64,000 bases of DNA from Daphnia pulex (taxonomy: Eukaryota; Arthropoda; Branchiopoda; Diplostraca; Daphniidae): the NCBI RefSeq assembly GCF_021134715.1, contig NC_060020.1, positions 2,480,001 through 2,544,000 on the forward strand, in the 5' to 3' direction. A program made the translations under genes and the position numbers. Of this stretch, positions 24,593-33,561 are shown one piece after another. How positions within the stretch are numbered: position 1 is the stretch's first letter; each line of letters begins with the position of its first letter. Under the pieces are notes generated by a model. It saw nothing but the letters and a program-made list of their open reading frames with translations, did not search any database and was not told the DNA's origin.

Positions 24593-27500
24593 CAGCCGGC
24601 CCTGTTTCCAGCACTGGAAACATCTTCTTCTTCGTCAGCTTCTAACAGACACAGTTTGTGTGCGGACCGCACAAAACTGGACGTTTTAGTAGGTGGATTG
24701 AAGGGATCCTGTCGGCCTTTTCTTCCGGTGGCCACTCGGATGACTTTCACCTCTGCCGATCGCACGACGCCGTCTTGACCTTGGATAACGCGAGTGATGC
24801 GGCCTATGGGCCATTCTCCCCGCTTCACGTTCGGCATGACGACGAGTACAATGTCGTCGACGGCCAAATTTCTTCGCGGGCGCAGCCACTTGCGTCGTTC
24901 GATTAAGTTGGGGACGTACTCTTTCAGCCACCTATTCCAAAAGTGGGTGATTAGAGACTGCGATTCTAACCAGCGCCTTTTGGTTAGACCACCAAATTCT
25001 TCTGCGTCATCGACATGAAAACCCGGATTGGGCCGTCCCGTCAGGAAGTGGTTGGGGGTAAGGGGCTGCGGATCGTGCGGATCGACGCTGACATGCGTCA
25101 ATGGTCTGGCGTTTAATAGCGCGGTGACGCCGGACATTGCGGTGAGCAGGACTTCGTCGTTGAGCGTGCGCTCGTTCAGCACGCTACGAAGTGCGCGTTT
25201 GGCTGATTGAATGAGACGCTCCCAGCTGCCGCCGAAGTGTGGGGAGGCAGGCGGGCTAAAGCGCCATTCGACGTCTTGATTGGCCATTTTGTTGGCCAAT
25301 ATTTCCCGATTCCAACCGGCGAGTGCGTCCGAGATTTCTTGCTCTCCGGCGACTAGATTCGTGCCGTTGTCGCTGTAGCAGGTCCGTGGGAGACCTCGTA
25401 GATCAACGAAACGAGTGAACGCCATCATGAAGGAATCCAGATCCATCGAGTGGGTAACGTCCAGGTGAACGGCACGGCAGTCAAGGCAAGTGAAGATGAC
25501 TCCATAGCGTTTCACCTTGCGGCGAAAGATGGTTAGGAAAAACGGACCGAAGAAATCGATTCCTACATTGGAAAATGCCGGCAAATGAGATTGCAGCCGG
25601 CTAGCGGGAAGTGGACCCATCAATGGAGGATCCGGTTTGCTGTTGCGCAATTTGCATTCGAAACAATCGCGGATAATACGCCGTATTGATGCGCGAGGTC
25701 GTAGAACGTGATATTGCAGGCGTAAATCATGTAGCGTGAATTCAGTTGAAGCATGGGCCAGCCGCTCATGTACCTCCCGGATTAACATGGTGGCAAGTTG
25801 ACTGGCGGGATCCAGGATGATAGGATGCTTGGCGAATTCCGGAATGGACGCATGTTGAAGCCGTCCGCCAACGCGCATAATTCCGCGCGTGTCTAAAGTC
25901 GGATTGAGGGACGCTAGTTTAGACGTTGCGGGCACTGGTTTACCTTTCCGGATGTAGTCGAGCTCGATTTGAAAATGATGAGCCTGGTCCACCTTGATAA
26001 TCACATCGGACGCTTCACGAATATCCGCCGGAATGAGCCATTGTTGCCCGACTCGCGGAAGTTTTTTGATAGATAAATTGAAGTTAGTCAGGAACCGGAG
26101 CAGCCACGCTACGATTCTTTTGATGGTGATGATGTTGGATGAATTTTGAATGAGAGTGTAGATTGGATGAGGTTTTTTGACGCGCAGCGAGCCCACATAT
26201 TTTTCAGGCACCACTTCCACGTCGTCATGGGACGGCTCATCGATGACGATGGGCGACGGCCAATTCGCTTCCGGCATTTTGAGAAAATCGGGTCCGCGCA
26301 ACCAGCGGTGCTGAGTCGTCAGGTGGATTGCCGGAATTCCTCTTGAACAGTCGTCGGCTGGATTGAGATTGCCGGGCACATGACGCCATTGACTTGCTTT
26401 GCTGGTATCGGCGATCTCCGTGATGCGATGGGCGACAAATGCGTGATATTTGCACCTTGTCGAATGGATCCACTGGAGGACCGTCTGAGAGTCGCACCAG
26501 TATGTTACGTTGGAAGCGATTGGTCCGAGCTCTTTTATGGCGCTGGCACATAATCTGGCGCCGAGGACGGCTCCTTGCAACTCCAAGCGAGGGATGGACA
26601 ATTGACGCAGAGGAGCGACTCGAGCTTTTGCAAGGATTAAGTTTAAGGAAAATTTCTCTTCGCCGTATTTCGCGCGTATATAGACGCACGCACCAAAACC
26701 AGCTTCCGAGGCGTCGGTGAATACGTGTAGCTCGTATTCCAGCGGCTTCGACTGTTTCCGAAAACAGCGGGGTATCTTTAGTTTTGCGATAAATTCGAGC
26801 TCCGATGCCCACGCCTTCCAGACAGCTAGCAGATTCGGCGGCAGCGCGTCGTCCCAGTCGATTCCGGCGCGCCAAACATCTTGCATAAGAATTTTCGCGA
26901 CCATTATGACCGGGGAAAGGAAACCCATTGGATCATAAATCGAGGAAATTTCTTGCAAAACTTCTCTTTTTGTTTTGATGTCGGTCCTAGTGGAAGTTTT
27001 GAAAATGAAGATATCAGCTTGACAATCCCATAACATTCCAAGCGTGCGCTCGATCGGAAGTCGGTCAGCGTCCAAGTCCAAGGAGCGAGATAAATCATTT
27101 TTATCGACGGTGGCCAACACGGACCGTGATGAAGACAGCCATTGAACCATATTGAATCCGCCCAGTTTCAGCAACGCGGATACGTCCTGGCGGAGTGTGA
27201 TGGCCTCTTCTTCGGTTTCGGTACAGTCCAAATAATTGTCGACGTAGATGTTGCTTAATACCTTGTTTGCGACGTTGGGGTAGAGGTGGCCAAAATCTTC
27301 GGCCGTACGTCGGAGCGCAAAAATGCATGTAGTAGGAGAGGAGACTGCGCCAAAAATGTGGACCGTCATTTGAAAAGTTGTCGGTGGATCTTTGCTGCCG
27401 GGCGTCCTCCATAAGAATTTGAGTAGCGACTGCTGGTGTTTAGGCACTTGAACTTGGTGATACATTTTTTCTATGTCACCTGAGATTGGTACCGGCAGCA

Positions 27501-30500
27501 TCCGAAAACGCAAGATAACTCCTATTAGGCCAGTTAAAAGATCCGGGCCTTTGAATAATTGGTCGTTCAGGGAGGTACCGCGGTGTTGTGCGGAGGGATT
27601 AAAAACCACACGAACTTTGCCAGGTTTCGCGGGCGTTTGAACACCGTGATGCGGCAGGATCCATTCTTGGCCGTTTGGAACAGGATTCGATGGTGCCGGG
27701 ATGGCGTGGCCAAGAGAGATGTATTCTTCGACGACTCGAGCGTAACTTTTCGCGAATGTTGGATCTTTTTCAAAACGTCGCTCCAGCGAATGAAGATGCC
27801 GAAGCGCCACTTCTCGATTGTTGGGTAAATTTGGTTTTTCATTTCGCAGCATGAGCGCCACCTCATACCGCTCGCCGGTATGGCGAATTGTTTTGTTTAA
27901 GATGCTGAGGGCTTTCTTGTCTTCGTTGCTCATCGGCGGGTGTGCGGGAGAGTTGACACCGAAGGATTCCGTGAGCCAGAACTGCGTGACAGCATCTTCT
28001 AATTTTTGAAGCACAGAATGTTTATAAACATGAAGAATTTTTGAAGGCGACGTGTCTTGTGTTTGCAGCATTGTGGTTGGAACTGGGCCTGTTAGACACC
28101 AACCAAAATGGGTCCGTATTCCGTCAGGAGCTTCTATTCCGTCCGGAGGCATCCGGACGTCCAACACATCGTGGACTCTCATGACGTCACGTCCGAGAAG
28201 TACAGATACCTTGGTGGAGTCGATGAGAGGGAAGTCCAAGTCATTCAAATGTTTCCACTGGTGTTTAAGAGCTGGCCAATTGATTTTCCGGCTCGTCACT
28301 TCCAACTTCGGGACAGAGTATGCATTTTTCACAGCGAAGGCACGACTCTGGTCTCGAGGAAAAATATTGAAGTTGACTCTGGTTGTTTTGATTTCTGGAT
28401 CGACGCCGTGGAAGGTTCCAAGTCGAGCGATTTCAGTCGGCCCATCAATTTTCAGATGAGCGGATAAATCTTGAAGAATGAGGGAGGCTTCACTTCCAGG
28501 ATCTAGGAGGGCGAAGGTGTCGAATTTATTTCCGTTATGTTCGACCGTCACGGGCACTACTTGCAATAAAGTAATTATTTGAGCCCCATCTACGAAGTGA
28601 GTGGCTACTAATTTCTTTTCTTCTTTTTTGTGAAGAGGGGGTTTCTCCGTTTGAGGTGGAGCTTTTTCCGATTCTTGATTTTTCCAAGAAATGCGTGGTG
28701 CACCATGCAACAAAGTATGATGGCGAAATTCACAATCTTTGACTTCGCATTTTTTCTTGCTTGTGCACTCTTTGAGCATGTGACCTTTGCTTAAGCATTT
28801 AATGCAACAACCGGAACTTTTGATGAACTGCGCTCTCTCTTCTAGAGATTTTGCGCTGAACTTTGGACACTGGGCGAGCCGATGATCTTCTTTGCAGAGG
28901 AGGCAGATTAACTTTTTCGGATGGTTCTCTGCTTGATCTTTTTCTTTTGCTTTGCCTTCTTTGTTGCCTTGTTGCTGAGGCGGAAGAATGGTGTTTATCT
29001 TGGGGGGGAACCGAACGCCTGGATCTTTTTGCCGGCCCATTTTTTGCTTTTGTTGTTGCTGGTCTTTTTCAATCTTTAATTGACAGTGTTTGGCCATCAT
29101 CTCACCTTTCACTACTGAGTGAAGCCAGTCAGCAAAATCTTGCAGGTTTAGACACCGAGGATGATTCTTACTTATCTTTTTCCCCCACCTGCTTTGGATG
29201 TCGGGGGGCATCTTCGAGTGAACTAGCTCCATAAGTGTCACAGAGTAAAGTTCTTTTTCATATCCGCCGCTCTTGAGTGACGCAACGGACCCGTTGATGT
29301 TTTGCGAGGCTTTCATCAATGATTTGTAGTCGTTCATATTCAACTTCGGTAGATTGATGAGTGATTGAATATAAGATCTTGAGACCAGTTGCGGGTGGCC
29401 GTAGGTTTCTTCTAGTTCCCGAAGAGCTTTATCATACAAAGCTGGACTGCTCAAAGAATCTCCGAGGCCATCTCGAATATCTTGAGTTAAACACTGCTTC
29501 AGTATTGCCATCTTCTGGGTCGTCGAGATGGACGAATTCTGGTGGACGAGATCTCTATAGATCGCGATCCAATCGGCCCATTTTTTCGAGTCTCCGTCGA
29601 AGGGTTGTAGATCCAATTTCGGCAAACGAAAAACAGAGAACGAGTTTTTGTTGTTGACGGACGGCTCGGGTGTCTGGTTGACTGACCATTTTTTTGAATC
29701 GATAAAATCATGTTTTTGGCTGGACTGGTCGTCGATCGTATAATAAGAAGGCGGCTCTGGAAATTGATCTTCGTCTTCATTTTCGTCCGGTTCTTCATCA
29801 GCGAATTCCGTTTGACGGGATGCTTGATGCTTTGGTCTGGCGCCCGTTTCTTTTTTGTTTGTGTCGGCCGTGTTTGCCGAGTTCTTCGGAGCTTGCGAGG
29901 CTAATTTTTTGTCGAAAGACGTAGTGAGTTCGCTAATGCGAGCCTCCATCTCTCGTCGAAACTGATTTTTGTCCGTTTGACGGGACCTTTTTTCGTCTTC
30001 GAGAAGACGCTGCTGATTTCTGAGGTCGTTTTTTAAGCTTGCTTCTAAATATTGCCGTTCTTGTTGCTCTTTTGCCAGCTCCTCGTTGCGCTCTTTGAGC
30101 CATGTTGCCAAATTTCGGTTGTCTTCGGCGATTCCATTGATCGTTTGGGTCCTCAATATTGCTTCATCGGTGTATTGTTGGTTGATCTGCGTTATGGTCG
30201 CTTGGAGACGTTGTAGCTCACACTGAAGATTCTGACGAGCTGCTTTTTCTTCTGCTAACTCACGGGTTAAAACACGCGTGGTTTTCTGGCTAGGTGATAT
30301 ACTGATAATGCTGCTGTGATGAGAATCTGGGAAATGCGTGCTATTCTTGGATTCTGATAAATGAGACGGCAAACTGACCGAACTGTGAATTGATGAAGCG
30401 GCTGAGGGAGCTCTTGGAACATTTCTGATGTAGTCGTCGATTCGTGCGTAGCATGCTGTGGTGACCTGCTCTAAGTTGGTGACCCAGTCATTTTCTGGAA

Positions 30501-30774
30501 TTAGTCTTTGCGTTGGCGACGACCGAAAAATGTTGTGGGCCCTAATGCACTCTTCAAGTTGGTTGGCTAGGTTCTTTCTCATAAACTTCAGCTCGGTCCT
30601 GCTGCCTAGTTCAGACATGTGTTTTTCTATCCCCGTTATTAATTTCGTGTGGCGGCTTTTTTCGTTGGATCTGGCTTGCTTGTTGGCGCGATCTTGAAAT
30701 AGTGGGGGAAAATCGTCAGTGACGTCCGTCTGAATGTCAGCATTTCGACTGGGGGGCCTATTGGCTTCGGCCAT
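24571..30774 (-). CDS. BEL/Pao gag-pol polyprotein, intact 2,067 codons
   Basis: A single uninterrupted frame encodes the whole replication polyprotein. Approximate order: coiled-coil-like N-terminal region (about 170-290), acidic linker, DUF1759-like gag (about 380-560), two zinc knuckles (a variant C-x2-C-x3-H-x4-C near 624 and a canonical C-x2-C-x4-H-x4-C near 656), DUF1758-like aspartic protease (LLDPGSE near 755), reverse transcriptase (GDIEKMYHQV near 1100, IYVDNYLD near 1176), RNase H (FTDASEAGFG near 1370), zinc-finger integrase with the D-D-E pattern (GIDFFGPF, YSDNGTN, GGSWERLI), and a DUF5641-like C terminus. The frame ends inside the 3' LTR. No frameshift or stop interrupts it. 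Unusual residues are Pro after the protease Asp and Asn for the second catalytic-box Asp; both may be lineage variants rather than defects. Confidence 0.95.
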   Translation of the reverse strand: MAEANRPPSRNADIQTDVTDDFPPLFQDRANKQARSNEKSRHTKLITGIEKHMSELGSRTELKFMRKNLANQLEECIRAHNIFRSSPTQRLIPENDWVTNLEQVTTACYARIDDYIRNVPRAPSAASSIHSSVSLPSHLSESKNSTHFPDSHHSSIISISPSQKTTRVLTRELAEEKAARQNLQCELQRLQATITQINQQYTDEAILRTQTINGIAEDNRNLATWLKERNEELAKEQQERQYLEASLKNDLRNQQRLLEDEKRSRQTDKNQFRREMEARISELTTSFDKKLASQAPKNSANTADTNKKETGARPKHQASRQTEFADEEPDENEDEDQFPEPPSYYTIDDQSSQKHDFIDSKKWSVNQTPEPSVNNKNSFSVFRLPKLDLQPFDGDSKKWADWIAIYRDLVHQNSSISTTQKMAILKQCLTQDIRDGLGDSLSSPALYDKALRELEETYGHPQLVSRSYIQSLINLPKLNMNDYKSLMKASQNINGSVASLKSGGYEKELYSVTLMELVHSKMPPDIQSRWGKKISKNHPRCLNLQDFADWLHSVVKGEMMAKHCQLKIEKDQQQQKQKMGRQKDPGVRFPPKINTILPPQQQGNKEGKAKEKDQAENHPKKLICLLCKEDHRLAQCPKFSAKSLEERAQFIKSSGCCIKCLSKGHMLKECTSKKKCEVKDCEFRHHTLLHGAPRISWKNQESEKAPPQTEKPPLHKKEEKKLVATHFVDGAQIITLLQVVPVTVEHNGNKFDTFALLDPGSEASLILQDLSAHLKIDGPTEIARLGTFHGVDPEIKTTRVNFNIFPRDQSRAFAVKNAYSVPKLEVTSRKINWPALKHQWKHLNDLDFPLIDSTKVSVLLGRDVMRVHDVLDVRMPPDGIEAPDGIRTHFGWCLTGPVPTTMLQTQDTSPSKILHVYKHSVLQKLEDAVTQFWLTESFGVNSPAHPPMSNEDKKALSILNKTIRHTGERYEVALMLRNEKPNLPNNREVALRHLHSLERRFEKDPTFAKSYARVVEEYISLGHAIPAPSNPVPNGQEWILPHHGVQTPAKPGKVRVVFNPSAQHRGTSLNDQLFKGPDLLTGLIGVILRFRMLPVPISGDIEKMYHQVQVPKHQQSLLKFLWRTPGSKDPPTTFQMTVHIFGAVSSPTTCIFALRRTAEDFGHLYPNVANKVLSNIYVDNYLDCTETEEEAITLRQDVSALLKLGGFNMVQWLSSSRSVLATVDKNDLSRSLDLDADRLPIERTLGMLWDCQADIFIFKTSTRTDIKTKREVLQEISSIYDPMGFLSPVIMVAKILMQDVWRAGIDWDDALPPNLLAVWKAWASELEFIAKLKIPRCFRKQSKPLEYELHVFTDASEAGFGACVYIRAKYGEEKFSLNLILAKARVAPLRQLSIPRLELQGAVLGARLCASAIKELGPIASNVTYWCDSQTVLQWIHSTRCKYHAFVAHRITEIADTSKASQWRHVPGNLNPADDCSRGIPAIHLTTQHRWLRGPDFLKMPEANWPSPIVIDEPSHDDVEVVPEKYVGSLRVKKPHPIYTLIQNSSNIITIKRIVAWLLRFLTNFNLSIKKLPRVGQQWLIPADIREASDVIIKVDQAHHFQIELDYIRKGKPVPATSKLASLNPTLDTRGIMRVGGRLQHASIPEFAKHPIILDPASQLATMLIREVHERLAHASTEFTLHDLRLQYHVLRPRASIRRIIRDCFECKLRNSKPDPPLMGPLPASRLQSHLPAFSNVGIDFFGPFFLTIFRRKVKRYGVIFTCLDCRAVHLDVTHSMDLDSFMMAFTRFVDLRGLPRTCYSDNGTNLVAGEQEISDALAGWNREILANKMANQDVEWRFSPPASPHFGGSWERLIQSAKRALRSVLNERTLNDEVLLTAMSGVTALLNARPLTHVSVDPHDPQPLTPNHFLTGRPNPGFHVDDAEEFGGLTKRRWLESQSLITHFWNRWLKEYVPNLIERRKWLRPRRNLAVDDIVLVVMPNVKRGEWPIGRITRVIQGQDGVVRSAEVKVIRVATGRKGRQDPFNPPTKTSSFVRSAHKLCLLEADEEEDVSSAGNRAGCVADDAK

Positions 30775-30889
30775 TTTGACACCAAACGACAGTGAACGAG
30801 AGAATTATGGTGAGCGGGACGTTTGAAATGAAAATAAAGGTAGAGAGCCCAACCAAATGCCAGACCAACCAGCTCTTTTTTACAAAAGA

Positions 30890-31020
30890 GCCTAGGACTA
30901 AACAAATTAGGACTACTCTGGGAAATTAAGAAGAATGCCACTTGCAGCAAGCAAAAGACCAACCAAGTGTAAGCCCAACCGACCTTCCGGCCTAGGACTA
31001 TACTCTCTAGGACTATTTGA
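30890..31020 (-). repeat. Short repeated words in the element leader
   Basis: The word TAGGACTA, or a one-base variant, occurs four times in about 125 bp just upstream of gag-pol (for example 30893-30900 and about 30909-30916), twice as paired copies. These repeats lie in the untranslated leader between the extra ORF and the gag start. Confidence 0.55.
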
Positions 31021-31059
31021 ATGCTAGTGGAAGAAAGATTTTTTTTTTTTTTACTTGCG

Positions 31060-31752
31060 CTAATTGGACTTGACTTCTTGATCGCCGAGTAAATCTGAAG
31101 GATCTGGATCGATCTGCAAGACAAATTGCTCTTCAGTTTCTTCTTGGAGAATGGCAAGATGTTTATGAGCTTCAATTATCGCGTTGTTGATTTTTTTTTG
31201 ATAATTCTCGTCTTCTTCGGGACGAGCGATTTGCTTGACTTGACGGTGTGGCAGCAACTGGATGCCTCTCTGTGCTTGAATGTCTGCGAGGTGTTTATGA
31301 GCTTCGGAAATGGCGTCGCGAATTCTTTTTGACCGGTCTTGATTTTCTTCGGGACGATCTTCTGCGGCTCTAGCTTTCTGTTGCTTGTCAAGTTTTTCGT
31401 TTTCGCGCCTTTCTTCGTGTTGGGCTGTCCGAATTGCCCGGCTGAACGGGCTGTTGTGTCGGCGTGGCAGTTTTGGAGATGGGAGGGACGCGGAAAAAAA
31501 ACTTATGGTGGGAGTGTTTCGAAAAGGGACGAAACGAAGGAGAGAGAGAAAAAAAAAAAAATTTAACGGGAGGGATTTAACGCAAACGAAAGGGATGAAA
31601 AGAAAGACTGAACGGGGGAAAAATTTTACCCTAGCGCTTTGTTGAACAAACAAACGAATCTGAATCGCGCGCAATCCAATACATTGAACAATTGTCGCTT
31701 GTGGCGAAACTGTTTTGATTGAGACGCAAATGAATTGAGGGAGGGGGACCAC
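31060..31752 (-). CDS. Extra leader ORF in the BEL/Pao element, unknown function
   Basis: An open frame of up to 230 codons lies between the 5' LTR and gag-pol, on the same strand. Its N-terminal half is Phe/Pro/Ser-rich and looks like fortuitous translation; the true start may be an inner codon. From about residue 100 on it is strongly charged, with a run rich in Glu, Arg, Lys and Gln. It contains a duplicated helix-like motif: RIRDAISEAHKHLADIQ near residue 145 and KINNAIIEAHKHLAILQ near residue 185, about 40 residues apart. It ends in an acidic tail (DPDPSDLLGDQE). It matches no gag, pol or env domain I know. It could be an accessory protein, an upstream gag-like piece, or captured host sequence. 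Confidence 0.5.
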   Translation of the reverse strand: MVPLPQFICVSIKTVSPQATIVQCIGLRAIQIRLFVQQSARVKFFPRSVFLFIPFVCVKSLPLNFFFFLSLLRFVPFRNTPTISFFSASLPSPKLPRRHNSPFSRAIRTAQHEERRENEKLDKQQKARAAEDRPEENQDRSKRIRDAISEAHKHLADIQAQRGIQLLPHRQVKQIARPEEDENYQKKINNAIIEAHKHLAILQEETEEQFVLQIDPDPSDLLGDQEVKSN

Positions 31753-32234
31753 GAGCTAGCTAGACTAATGGTTTCTCTCTCTTGTTTTTTTTTTTACGTG
31801 AATTTAAAGAAAATTTGTATGGATGTTACGGATGAAAAATGTTCACAAACGCTATATGTGGGACGATGAAACCAAAAAAAAAAAAAAGAAACAAAATTTC
31901 AAGTTGGGGGGACCGAAATGTAAATGTGAAAGATGGGGGGGATTTAATGAAAAAAAAATAAATAAATAAATTACTGCCTACTGAATTTTTTCCCTGTGAG
32001 TTTGGATTGGACAGAAGAGTGAATTTACAGATAGCTAACTTTGGTACCTTGTCAGATGGGACTGATTTTAAGAGATAACTACCTGGAGATGGTGACGCCG
32101 AACGCGTTACGGACAAAGTCGACCACGTGATTCACTAAACGGCCAAGGGAAACGAAACGGATTGTTCTCGAGATCGAAATCGATGCACCGCAATGTACAC
32201 CGGAGTTGTTTGAATTTGAGAAATGGAGTTCGAA

Positions 32235-32252
32235 TGCAAGGTCGATGCACCA
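32235..32252 (-). promoter_or_regulatory. Candidate primer-binding site
   Basis: On the minus strand, TGGTGCATCGACCTTGCA begins three bases inside the 5' LTR. The initial TGG is what is expected for pairing with the CCA end of a tRNA. I cannot name the tRNA without a search. Confidence 0.45.
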
Positions 32253-32255
32253 AAA

Positions 32256-32511
32256 TGTCCGGCACGTATTTTACCGGCGAGTTTAGAAAACAGGGAGATT
32301 GGAAATTTTAAAGATCTTTATTTGCCACTTGAAAAAGGTAACAGCATTTGCCAGATGCAGTTGCTTCTTGTTTTAGAGTACAAAATTGAATGCTTGTAAC
32401 TACAAATTTTGGGCGCACAAGGACAAAAGGGGAGAACGGGCTAGGCCAGCTAGTGGAAGGGGGAAGCCCTTTCTTTGTTGCAGGATTGATTATTTGGCGT
32501 CGTCCGCCACA
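32256..32511 (-). repeat. 5' LTR of the BEL/Pao element
   Basis: It matches the other LTR over its whole 256 bp. On the minus strand it begins TGTGGCGGACG and ends GCCGGACA. It contains an AATAAA polyadenylation signal (reverse complement at 32317-32322). Confidence 0.95.
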
Positions 32512-32516
32512 CTGGT
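32512..32516. repeat. Target-site duplication CTGGT (right copy)
   Basis: Matches 24332-24336 directly outside the opposite LTR. Confidence 0.9.
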
Positions 32517-32637
32517 TATCGGGCTGCAGTTCTGTATCTGCCATGTAACTTAAAGCAATTCAGTTCTTTAGCTACTTGTAACTTGAACGGTGCATTTTTA
32601 TTTGCTTTAAGCTTGAAATCTTGAAATTTCTACAGAG

Positions 32638-33029
32638 AACAAAGCTCACTTGCTAGTTTTATGCAAATTTTCCGGAAGTATACCGGAAGTAAGCGATAGT
32701 GCCTTAACCATTGAGCTGCCGACAAAATAAACCAAATATTCGTGATCTCCGTGAAATTTGGGGTCGATTAGGTGTAACCTAAACGAAATCCAAAATATCG
32801 TCAAAATCGAGATTTTACCTGAACTATAATAGTTCAGGATAATTCTCGAAACCGGAAGTACGCGTACGGACAAATAAAAACATGAACTTTACTACAAATT
32901 TGACGAGGATCACGAATATGTGGTTCTTTTGTGCCTCGAATGAATATTTACTAAACTACTGACAGAAATGAGAAAACCGGAAGTAGAAAAAAAAAGCAAT
33001 TATCGAAAATTTAACAAGTGAGCTTTGTT
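32638..33029. mobile_element. MITE-like element with 15-bp terminal inverted repeats
   Basis: AACAAAGCTCACTTG at 32638-32652 is perfectly inverted at 33015-33029, bounding 392 bp with no long ORF. The interior carries four copies of CCGGAAGT on one strand (32672, 32683, 32852, 32977) and a small perfect hairpin CCTGAACTA-taa-TAGTTCAGG near 32818-32838. No clear target duplication is visible, so the superfamily is not assigned. It lies 121 bp beyond the BEL element. Confidence 0.6.
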
Positions 33030-33423
33030 GCTGGAATAGTAATCGTCAGTTATCACTAAATATTTCAACAAAATAACTGCCAATAAATGTTCAAAGAGAT
33101 GTGCAAAGTAACTGAAACTGACTGTTTTGACAGCTGCAAATTATCCAAAAGCCATCTAGCGTTAGAAAAAAGAAACGTAAAACTTCGTTTGAGCGTAAGA
33201 AGGGCCTGATTTTTGAAACTATTACACAGACCAGAGTCTAACGCAACTAAACTATTGGTAGATAACCTACGAAAATAAGCCAATTGTTGGGTACCTGGGC
33301 ATAATCCCGTGGTGAATGATTACAGGTGTGTAACAGCGGACGGAAGCGATCATGAGGTGGTCCAGAAACTCGCCAAGTCGCCAGTGAAGTAAAACAAATT
33401 GTGTTTAGAAGAAGTGAAGCTAG

Positions 33424-33561
33424 ATGAGCGTAGATCGTGAAGATAAGGATCCGAACGTTGGTGGAAGTCCCTCTTCTGTCATGGACAAAAGCCAGCGTTG
33501 GCTCAAGGATCTCCGTGCCAGGACCTCACGATTCCATGAAGAAAACTGCGTTGTAGATTGA
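33424..33561 (+). CDS. Possible small protein of 45 residues, unrecognised
   Basis: An ATG-initiated frame of 45 codons has mixed, non-repetitive, protein-like composition (SPSSVMDKSQRWLKDLRART in the middle). It lies in a region of higher GC than its flanks, between a MITE-like element and a minisatellite. The upstream 130 bp look transcribed-like, but no promoter motif is clear. I do not recognise the product. It may be a short gene, an isolated exon or a gene fragment. Confidence 0.25.
   Translation: MSVDREDKDPNVGGSPSSVMDKSQRWLKDLRARTSRFHEENCVVD

Larger units (their letters stand above)
24337..32511 (-). mobile_element. Full-length BEL/Pao LTR retrotransposon
   Basis: The element is 8,175 bp, flanked by a perfect 5-bp target duplication (CTGGT at 24332-24336 and 32512-32516). 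Its two 256-bp LTRs appear identical base for base and end in TG...CA. Transcription is right to left. Order on the minus strand: 5' LTR (32256-32511), candidate primer-binding site, a long leader with an extra ORF, an uninterrupted gag-pol frame, then the 3' LTR (24337-24592). The BEL/Pao assignment rests on the gag (DUF1759-like), DUF1758-like protease, Pao-type reverse transcriptase, RNase H, integrase, then a C-terminal DUF5641-like domain, and on the 5-bp duplication. Identical LTRs and an intact frame imply a recent insertion. Confidence 0.95.

Noticed and set aside
26237..26875. Minus-strand 212-codon Arg/Ser-rich frame within pol
   Set aside because: Alternate-frame shadow of the reverse transcriptase and RNase H coding sequence.
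30639..31175. Minus-strand 178-codon frame with hydrophobic stretches overlapping the gag start
   Set aside because: It overlaps the gag-pol start in another frame, and its apparent membrane segments come from short repeated leader DNA; treated as a shadow.
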